Of a stretch of DNA of 64,000 nucleotides, positions 56,905 to 64,000 are shown one piece after another; position 1 is the first letter of the stretch; every line of letters begins with the position of its first letter. Below the pieces are notes generated by a model. That model searched no databases and had not been told where the DNA came from. It saw only the letters and a list, made by a program, of their open reading frames with translations. A program made the position numbers and the translations under genes. The stretch is from Ottelia alismoides (taxonomy: Eukaryota; Streptophyta; Magnoliopsida; Alismatales; Hydrocharitaceae): assembly GCA_037367405.1 (NCBI GenBank), contig JAZKJV010010625.1:248001-312000 (forward strand), written 5' to 3'.

Positions 56905-58100
56905 CTTACAAAAATTGGACCTTTTTAAATAATTGTTAAAATATTCTTAATTAATTAAACAACCATCAAATCATAATAATTAAAAATATAGTCATCAATC
57001 GATACCCGAGGTGCTGATTTGGAAAGCAATCCCCACTCAAGAGATGGAAATGCAATGGGTAATTTGCATTTCTATCCTCATTTCTTATCAATTATTTTTT
57101 CCAATAACATCTTTTGTTATCAAAAGTATGACATTTACCATAAGGATAGTTATATTTGATTGGTAAACGCATATGTTTTTTATTACTGAAATTATTCTTT
57201 TCAAATTTTAAAACTTTTTAGTTTATAATTCTTTTCCTTCATTATATTATATATTGAATATCTTATTCTAATTAATTATATTTATACGTAATAATTGTAG
57301 CCTATTCAATTTAACTCTAACGTGGTCATATCAACACCAACTAACGATGAAAAGGGATCCGATATATATCAGATATGATAATTTTCTTATCCATATTCAC
57401 ATTGTCTATATCACATAAAATAAATATCTACGTAAGGATATGAGTCGGATGAGGATTTAGGGAACCATATAGATGGATATGAATTCATATAGAATATTCA
57501 TTGAATATGAATCTGAATCAAATAAAAAGTGAATAAGAATATTGATCGATAAAAGATCGGATACGAGTGTAATTGAATAAAAATAAAGTGCAAATTTGAT
57601 CAAAATGGTATCGAGTGAAAGCATATCATTACAATATATATACCATTACGAAATCTTCAGCCTGAGAAATCAATGTAGATGGATGTTGAAAATAATATAA
57701 TACATATACCATTACAGATATAATATATATTTAATATAAAATATAATGAAGGAAAGTAAATATAAATAAAAAATTAAAAAAAAACAATTTCAATAATAGA
57801 AAGGATACACATTTACCATTCAAATGTAACTATATCCTTATGATAAATGTCATACTTTTGATAACAAAAGATGTTAGTTGAAAAATAATAATTGATAATA
57901 AATGAGGGATGGAAATGCATAGGTGCTGGTTTAGGGAAACGTGTTTGGGTAGTTTACATTTCCATCCCTCCAGTGGGGATTGCCCTCCAAATCGACACCT
58001 CAGGTGCCGATTGATGGCTATATTTTTAAATATTATGATTTGATAGTTGTTTAATTAATTAAAAATATTTTAATAACTGTTTTAAAAAGTTCTACAAGAA
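56905..58100. mobile_element. Foldback-type DNA element with about 350-bp inverted termini
   Basis: The left arm (about 56905-57255) and right arm (about 57735-58100) are inverted copies. Examples are 'ttaattaattaaacaac' against 'gttgtttaattaattaa', and 'ggcaatccccact'-type and 'cttttgttatcaaaagtatg' phrases with their complements. The spacer of about 480 bp holds no gene. Arms match at roughly 80% by eye. The ends and target duplication are not clear. The long terminal inverted repeats suggest a non-autonomous foldback or Mutator-like element. Confidence 0.65.
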
Positions 58101-58286
58101 TTAAGAGCGTTGTGAGTGCATCAACACTTTTTTCGTAAAAGGAAATTAGAATATCAAGAAAGATCGTTCCTCAGCCTCGTTGGTTATGAATATTCTCTGC
58201 ATGTAATATTCATGTTTTTCGTCCCTTAGGTTTGAAAAAACGAGGCAAATATGGCATATTGTTTCATCATACGAAAGGTCAAGGAT

Positions 58287-58294
58287 CTGATAGG
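58287..58294. repeat. Target-site duplication of the hAT element (left)
   Basis: CTGATAGG, identical to 58867-58874. Eight bases is the hAT-superfamily length. Confidence 0.85.
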
Positions 58295-58866
58295 TAGGGG
58301 TGTAAACAAGCCGAACCTGAGCGAACCGACACAGGCTCGGTCCGGTTCATTTAGCATACTTTTAGGCTCGGGTTTGGTCCGGTTCGATAAAATGAAAACT
58401 GTAATCTAGTTTGGTTCGACTTGGTTAAGGTTCGTAAAGGTTCGGTTCGGCTCGTTAAAGGTTTGTTTAAGAATAAGTATTGTGTATACGTATCTGTTTA
58501 AAGGGAAAAACCGTAGCCATGGGGGAGGGTTTTGTGGAATTTCGAGAATAGAGAATAGGGACTTCGGAAGTGGATGACTAGTTGGGTTTGGGAAAATCAG
58601 TGAATAACCCTTATTTTAATAAAGAATGTTTTTCCTTATATATACAATATGTATGTATGTATACTTTTATGTATGTATGTGTGTATATAATCGAGCTTTT
58701 ATCGAACCGAACATGAGCGAACCTATATTTTTGCGGTTCGGTTCGTTTATTTAATCGAGCCCAAACTTTAGGTTCGGTTCGTTTATTTTCGAATCGAATC
58801 CAAATCGAACTGTTAGCGAGCCGAATCGGAGCGAATGTCGAACCTGAGAATTTCTTGACATCCCTA
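58295..58866. mobile_element. Non-autonomous hAT element (572 bp)
   Basis: Termini TAGGGGTGT...ACATCCCTA (one mismatch), flanked by perfect 8-bp CTGATAGG duplications. The subterminal regions are rich in 'ggttcgg', 'gagccgaac' and complements on both sides, a pattern common in plant hAT miniature elements. No transposase is encoded. The minus-strand frame 58751-59026 is a by-product of the repeats. Confidence 0.88.
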
Positions 58867-58874
58867 CTGATAGG
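58867..58874. repeat. Target-site duplication of the hAT element (right)
   Basis: CTGATAGG, perfect copy of 58287-58294. Confidence 0.85.
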
Positions 58875-58974
58875 TACATTTGGGGTTTGAAGGATAGATC
58901 GGTAACGAGATCAAAGTTCGGGAGCTTCTCTATAAATAAATTAATTACGTCAAAAAAGATTTTGTTATAGTATT

Positions 58975-59195
58975 TATCCGTAAGGTTTAACAAATCGGAT
59001 CGGATATTAGACCGGTCTCGGATCAATTTTGGTCCGACTAAGTCTGACCATTGGTCGGATAAAGTTGGGGCTTTTGGTTTTTTAGGTCCGGTCTGGTTTG
59101 ATTGAACCGGTCATTGGGTTAATCGATTTGACCAGAATTTCTCGGGTTCCCAGTTGAACCAGTTGGATCTGCCGGTCAGGTTTTTAAAACATTCT
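58975..59195. repeat. 'ggtccg/accggt'-rich repeat
   Basis: Clustered ggtccg, gaccggt, gaaccggt and ggttgaacc motifs in both orientations, ending in 'ggtttttaaaac'. The composition resembles a decayed miniature inverted-repeat element, but no termini or target duplication could be defined. Confidence 0.35.
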
Positions 59196-59879
59196 TTCTC
59201 CCTCTGCTTCTAGCGATTGGATATCATCACTAAACTTCGGACTGGAGAAAAGTATAGTTAAAGAAGTTGTACGAATAGGTAGGTACCTAGTTGTTGCAAT
59301 GGTTTGATGGTTTTTGGTGAGATGGGTCAGCTAAGATTTTATGAAAATCAATGCTTCACGACTGCTATTTAATATATAGATATAATGAACGGCATCTATC
59401 GGTGTTGGCCATCTAATTGGGATTTAGTTGTTGGGCTATTCACCCGTCTCATCATCTCTCAAACGATTGGAATCCTCTCTGGCTGTTCAATAAGAGATAA
59501 TGGATAAATAGAATTTATCTTCGTTCTTGTACATAATTTAGAAATATATATAATAGATGATGTAATTATGATGCGGTGATTTTATCTCAAGATAACTTTT
59601 TTAGCAAAAAAAAAAGTAAACATTCAAGTAAAATTTTTTTGGAATTTTACACACTGAATCCTAAAAACTTTGCAAATTACATTCTCAACTTTGTTCATAA
59701 TTATGACCTAAACTCGCAAACATGCCCCGTCTTACACCACGACTCCGTCTTACACCACCACAATAAAATAATTACAGGAATAATTTGTACATTTTAATAT
59801 GTATACATATAGCATATTCATGTATATATGTGCGTGGATACGAAAATATCCATTTTGAGACCTATGCATATAGAATACA
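59196..59879. other. AT-rich spacer, nothing recognised
   Basis: No domain-bearing frame, RNA gene or clear repeat. The frame 59576-59797 is not supported. Confidence 0.4.
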
Positions 59880-60190
59880 CACTACAAGAAAAATGAGTTG
59901 TGGCCACGGAATGTGGCTACGGAAACTTGTGGCCACGATAATTTCGTGGCCACTAGTTTCTCGTAGCCACAATCCGTGGCCAAAGTCTTCATATAAGAGT
60001 TGTGGCCACGATAAGTTCTGTGGTCACTTGTAGTGACCACGGCATATTCGTGGCTAGAGAACTCTCGCGACGAAACTTGTAGCTACGGCTACTGACCACG
60101 ACATGTCGTGGCCAGAGCCCAATTCTGTGGCCACAAACCTTATATCCGTGGCCATAATTCTGTCGCCACAACTTATTTTCCTTGTACAAC
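59880..60190. mobile_element. CACTA-like miniature element
   Basis: It begins CACTACAAGAAAAATG, the canonical CACTA (En/Spm) terminus. It ends near 'attttccttgta', a damaged complement of it in which the terminal GTG is lost. Inside are about ten copies of gtggccac or variants (gtagccac, gtggtcac) in both orientations, resembling subterminal transposase-binding repeats. No transposase is encoded. The 3-bp target duplication cannot be verified because of the damaged right end. Confidence 0.75.
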
Positions 60191-60798
60191 GAAAATTGGC
60201 TTATTATGATGAATAATCTGAATATTTGTTGTCACATGTTTCAATGTTAAATTTGTAAAAATGAATATTATTCAATACCAATTTATCTTTTGTTCGTGAA
60301 ATTTGCATCGAATTTAATGCTCATTGAAAAAGGTTTACAACGACGATTATCAGTTTTTTTTGTTAAAATTTATATCAATCATCGTTGATTAGCAATGATT
60401 ATAAGAAAAGAACCGAGAGATCGATGATCATTATTACTGCATGATTTCTTGTTAGCAATATGGCAGCGATTCGTTGCAAATTTAAAGAATGAAATAACAA
60501 ATAATATTCGTTGTAATAAATTTAACATAGGAAGATACGAAAATAAATATTAAACTCTTATTTCCTTATGCTAAATTTGTTACAGTGATTACGTATAAAC
60601 GTGCTCATCATTATCTTAACGAGCCATGTGTTCATTAGAAAATCCTTTCTCTTGTATTTATATTTATAATCTTGTATCAAGAGTTAGATACAAAATAAAA
60701 GATATTTTACGGAGTGGACTTGTGAAATATCCAATATAAGATGGCATCCATGTAAAACACTAACGCATAGAATTTACCAAGGAAGAAATTACCTAGCA
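60191..60798. other. AT-rich spacer, nothing recognised
   Basis: No gene, RNA or transposon terminus was recognised in these 600 bp. Confidence 0.4.
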
Positions 60799-61204
60799 AA
60801 GTAGAATGGGTCAAATGAGGCTGCCCTTTAGGGGTAGCTAACTTGGCTCCGTCGCCCCATTTCGCATGTTATTCTTATTTTTTTTGAAAATTTCTTCCGT
60901 GAAGTTTCATTACTATATCCCTCTATTATGTCATTAAAATTTTGTGCGAAACATAGACCCCTACGGCCTCCATCTAGACAGTCATTTTTTAACGGCAACA
61001 AAATTACTAAAAACGACCCCGTTGGATGGAGGCCGTAGGAGTATCTGTTTCGCATAAAATTTTAATGACATGATATAGGAATATATTGATGAAAATCCAC
61101 GAAATAAAATTTCAAAAAATAAAAATAAAAACCCAGACGAAATGGGACGGAGAGAGCCAAGTTAGCTCTCCCCGTGGGGCAGCCCTATTTTACCCAAGTA
61201 GAAT
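60799..61204. mobile_element. Mutator-like miniature element (388 bp) with 9-bp TSDs
   Basis: The element proper is 60808-61195, flanked by perfect AAGTAGAAT duplications (60799-60807, 61196-61204). The termini pair as GGGTCAAATGAGGCTGCCC against the complement of 'ggggcagccctattttaccc'. The inverted similarity continues through most of the length (for example 'agctaacttgg' against 'ccaagttagct', and 'acggcctccat' against 'atggaggccgt'). A 9-bp duplication fits Mutator-like transposition. No protein is encoded. Confidence 0.88.
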
Positions 61205-61483
61205 ACGCTTGATATTACATAATTATCATTTGACAAATTGATAGGGTGAGTTTTGTTATAAACCCTGATTAAGAAGATGAGTATGCGTGTAATATAATTT
61301 AAATAGCCAGCATAACAATTAATAAACAACGACATGCTTAGTGTTTTTCAATTGTCACAACATGATCGTCATTTTTCAAGAAGACTATAATGGTAGAACG
61401 GCATGGCATAGCTTTCTTCGGTCTTTGTTTTTTTTTCAATCACATTGTTTCAACATCCCGTACATAATATTTAAAAGGAAAAA
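61205..61483. other. Spacer, nothing recognised
   Basis: About 280 bp between two related miniature elements. No coding or repeat structure seen. Confidence 0.35.
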
Positions 61484-61745
61484 ATGTGACTGCCCTAATG
61501 GTTAGCTAACTTGTCTTTCCCGTCTCATTTTTCTCATTTTTTTAAAAAAATCATGAAAATTCATCACTATATCCCTACATTATGGAATTCAATAATGTAG
61601 AGATATAGTGATGAATTTTCATGAGTTTATTTTTTAAAAAAATAAAAAAAGTTTTGTGAGAAAAAATTAAAACATGGACCCCGACCCCCCTCCATATCCC
61701 TACATTATGGCATTTCAAGTTTCGTGAGAAACAAAACATGGACCC
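61484..61745. repeat. Rearranged relative of the 60808 element, with a hairpin
   Basis: Shares 'gactgcccta-tggttagctaacttg', 'actatatcccta-attatg' and 'catggacccc' with the 388-bp element. It contains a near-perfect hairpin of 32-bp arms (61551-61582 and 61593-61624, one mismatch) around a 10-nt loop. The 'cacatt-atggca...tatccctacattatgg' phrase occurs again at about 61694, so the copy is internally duplicated. No clear ends or target duplications. Confidence 0.65.
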
Positions 61746-61980
61746 CTCCACCCCCTCCCCTCCTCCCGAAAACCCTATTCTTCCTTCTTCTCCTGCAAAC
61801 TCAAGCTGTCAAACTCCATCCATAAACCCTATACTCCAATCATTATTCCGTCCTCCACCTGGGCCCTCGCTCACCCATCCTCATTCCCTCCAGGCTTAAC
61901 TCCTCTCCCCTGTTCCAGCCCTTTCCAAGCCGTCTTGGAAGGACGTCTGCGGAGGCTCTTCCCACCCTCCGCCACCGACC

Positions 61981-62690
61981 ATGTCTTCTCGAAGAATGGC
62001 CTTCACCCCTCCCTCTATCATCGATGGGGAAGAGGTCACCTTTGTCTCAGAGAAGGAGGCTAGAACTCTTGAACAACAATGGGAGCACACCCTGGTCTTT
62101 TACGTCTTGGGTAAGTCTCCCTACCATAAACTACTTCTCTCCTTCATTGAGAAGGTCTGGAAGCCCGCAGGGGCTTTCAAGCTCTACCCCCGTCCCAGTG
62201 GCTTCTTGAAGCTCACTGGTGAAGATGACTGCAATAGAATTCTGGCCGAGGACCTTGGCTTTTCCAGTGAAGATTCATGGTCCTGCAGCGTTGGGATGCT
62301 ACCTCCTGTCTTGAGTGGGATCTCCTCTCTGAGATCCCGCTCTAGGTCTGCTTTCACGGCCTTTCCCATGGGCCACTGCTCAGATGCCATCCTCAACAAA
62401 ATCGTAAGCTTTCTGGGTACTCCTCTTTTCATGGATGCTTCCACTGCCTCTGGACGCTCCGCAGGTTTCGCCAGATGTTGTATTTCAATTCATGGTGCGA
62501 AGGTTATCCCAAAAGTCGTTCCTCTTGTGTTCCTTCTCTGTTCAACGCCAATTGGTAGGCGTGGAGCTTGAATGGCATCCTCCTCGTTGCTCCAGGTGTG
62601 TCTTCTTCGATCACTCCACAAGCAACTATGCCTTTATCTCTCCCATTCCCCACAAGGACTCATCCCCCCCACTCCCCCTCCTCTGCTAGT
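61981..62690 (+). pseudogene. L1 LINE ORF1 (DUF4283-type RNA-binding protein)
   Basis: Frame 61981-62571 reads P-P-S-I-I-D-G-E-E-V, then W-E-H-T-L-V-F-Y-V-L-G-K-S-P, V-W-K-P-A-G-A-F-K and P-S-G-F-L-K-L, the usual N-terminal domain of plant L1 ORF1. L-G-T-P-L-F-M-D-A-S-T, the nucleic-acid-binding core, follows. A frameshift then moves the coding to 62435-62689, where V-G-V-E-L-E-W-H-P-P-R-C-S-R-C and F-D-H-S-T-S-N-Y form a damaged CCHC-like zinc motif (last Cys is Tyr). The protein would bind LINE RNA. Confidence 0.75.
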
Positions 62691-63229
62691 CTTTGGCCCC
62701 AAGAGATCCCCCTTTCCTCCCCCACCCCCTGCCCCTAAGACGTTCCCTGCTCCTCCCTCTGCCTTGCGAATTGTTTCACCCTCCTTTAGAGCGCCCCCTG
62801 GCCCTAATCAGCTCCTTGCTCTGCATGCTTCCCCTGTGCTCTCTTCGTCCACCAACTTGGGCCCCGTTATCATCAAACCACGATAGGAGACCCTTCCAAT
62901 CCATGTTAGAAGGCGACCGACCCCCAGGGGAAGTCCCTGCCCACTTTCTCCTTTGGCCCGAGAACCTTCCTAATGCGGAAAACCGCCCAGGCAAAGAAAC
63001 CATTTCCAAATGGCCCAGTCGATGTTGTCGCCCAAGGATTGGCTTGAACAGTCCCTTCAATGACTTCCTCAGCGTAAACGTCGCAACCCAGGGTACTGAG
63101 GACCCCCCTGTGGTCCTAATAGAAGATAACCCTGTGTGGTGCTCTACTACTCACAAAAAGAAATGTTTACCTAAGTAAGCTTCCAAGAATCCAAGGCTTA
63201 TGTAGCCCCCCTAAGAAGCGCTTAATGTC
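62691..63229 (+). pseudogene. L1 ORF1 C-terminal region and ORF1-ORF2 spacer
   Basis: Pro/Ser-rich low-complexity coding-like sequence in several frames (62572-62886, 62693-63178), as is common in the C-terminal tail of plant L1 ORF1. No domain was recognised. The frame cannot be chosen confidently because of indels. Confidence 0.4.
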
Positions 63230-63925
63230 TATTGCGGTGTGCAACACCCACAGGTTGAACAAGCCCTACAAGCTACGTTCCCTCTTGTGTGAACTCCGTG
63301 GTAAAAATGGCGGAAATTATTGGCCTTCTTGAGAAAAATATCAAACTTGAACGTCTAAACAACTTTGCTAACCTCGTCCCTTCAGGATGGGACCTCCATC
63401 ATAATGATATGCCTTTGGGACACATCTATTTGCTATGGAATACCAACTGTTGGAACGATACCCCGATGGCTATCAACCCCCAAGCACTCACCAAATCCTG
63501 TTTGAAAAAGGGTGGCTGCTATGTCGTCATCACGACTATATATGGTGCTAACTGCCCCTCCCAATGCAAGGACCTCTGGAACCACATCTCTCTTTGCAAT
63601 CGGAGCATCCGTGACTCATGGCTCGTCACTGGTGATTTCAACATGGTCCATGCCTCCTCCAAAAAAACGGTGGTTGCTTGCCTCTCAGGGACCATATGAA
63701 AGAATCAATGACCACATCGATCCCTGCTAGATGCTCGAGTTGGAGGCTTGTGGACATATGTGATCTTAGACCAACTCCTCCATTGGTCCTACTAGAATCA
63801 CGATGAGGTTGGACTGCGCTCTTATGAATGAAAACCATAAATCCCGCTTCCCTCAAGCTAAGAAAGTCTACTCCCCCTTGTCCTTGAGTGGCCACTTGCT
63901 CCTATCAGTCGCTCTGTGACGTATC
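63230..63925 (+). pseudogene. L1 LINE ORF2, endonuclease domain
   Basis: AP-endonuclease-like domain: C-N-T-H-R-L-N-K-P-Y-K-L-R (degraded N-W-N-V-R-G-type start), I-I-G-L-L-E-K-N-I-K (the E metal ligand region), Y-V-V-I-T-T-I-Y-G-A-N, D-S-W-L-V-T-G-D-F-N-M-V (catalytic GDFN), and then, after indels, R-L-D-C-A-L-M-N and L-S-L-S-G-H-L (the usual S-D-H has become S-G-H). It nicks target DNA for target-primed reverse transcription. The open part is 63289-63699; stops and a frameshift follow. The RT domain is not within the window. Confidence 0.75.
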
Positions 63926-64000
63926 CGAAAATGCCAAGTTTAAAAATGTGTTTTTATCATTCGTATTAAAATGATATGTGTCGTTCGTTGTAGGCGGCAA

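Larger units (their letters stand above)
61746..63930 (+). mobile_element. L1-type LINE, 5' part
   Basis: A CT-rich 5' region (61746-61980) precedes ORF1 and the start of ORF2 of a plant L1-clade non-LTR retrotransposon. ORF1 is frameshifted, and the ORF2 endonuclease is recognisable but has stops. The reverse transcriptase would lie beyond 63930. L1 similarity becomes uncertain over the last approximately 70 bp, so the end is either outside the window or truncated. Confidence 0.8.

Noticed and set aside
58975..59195. Second hAT-like miniature element
   Set aside because: Inverted motifs are present, but no terminal inverted repeat or target duplication could be defined; reported only as a repeat.
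59989..60189. 66-codon minus-strand frame
   Set aside because: Translation of the GTGGCCAC repeats of the CACTA-like element.

Overview
This window is nuclear DNA of a flowering plant. It is AT-rich, crowded with nested LTR retrotransposons, LINEs and small DNA transposons, and holds recognisable pieces of one host gene. The sequence alone does not fix the species. There are no bacterial-style operons, CRISPR arrays, rRNA or tRNA genes.

Layout. (1) 1-20,840: decayed Ty3/gypsy elements of Athila/Tat type. These include integrase remnants, very long LTRs (one about 3.8 kb), an Athila-like primer-binding site, and long AT-rich 3' regions carrying repeated hairpin plus G-run modules. A head-to-head pair of LTR-like blocks lies at 15.2-20.8 kb. 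(2) 20,841-22,070: an inverted LTR of the 'Copia-3' family. (3) 22,526-30,465, minus strand: the last four exons of a STRUBBELIG-receptor-family (SRF) leucine-rich-repeat receptor kinase. They are in frame with intact splice sites. One intron has been expanded from about 150 bp to 6.9 kb by 'Copia-1' (23,038-29,811), which has 5-bp target duplications, near-identical LTRs and a gag-pol frame broken by a single stop codon. (4) 30,746-33,406: 'Copia-2', decayed and lacking gag and protease, upstream of the visible SRF exons. (5) 33,726-44,029: 'Copia-3', a decayed element with about 2.5-kb LTRs. (6) 44,100-45,790: an RTE-type LINE remnant on the minus strand. (7) 45,829-50,953, minus strand: 'Copia-4', almost intact, with a 126-bp LTR and one frameshift, followed by the decayed 'Copia-5' (50,954-54,190, minus strand). 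(8) 54,603-55,665: rearranged, inverted Copia-3 LTR pieces. (9) 55,666-61,760: sparser sequence with DNA transposons. These are a 1.2-kb foldback element, a hAT element with a perfect 8-bp target duplication, a CACTA-like miniature element, a Mutator-like miniature element with a perfect 9-bp target duplication, and a relative of the last with a near-perfect hairpin. (10) 61,760-63,930: 5' part of an L1-type LINE (ORF1 and the ORF2 endonuclease), running off the window.

Functionally, only the SRF kinase looks like host coding sequence, and only its C-terminal kinase exons are visible. Its upstream exons (LRRs, membrane segment, N-lobe) were not found, so they lie beyond the window in a very large intron, or the gene is truncated. 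Everything else is transposable-element sequence at different stages of decay. Copia-1 and Copia-4 look youngest; the Athila-like elements, Copia-2, Copia-3 and Copia-5 look old. I found no convincing new enzymatic system. The most unusual features are the reiterated hairpin/G-run modules of the Athila-like 3' regions, and the 33-nt leader and absent canonical primer-binding site of Copia-1.
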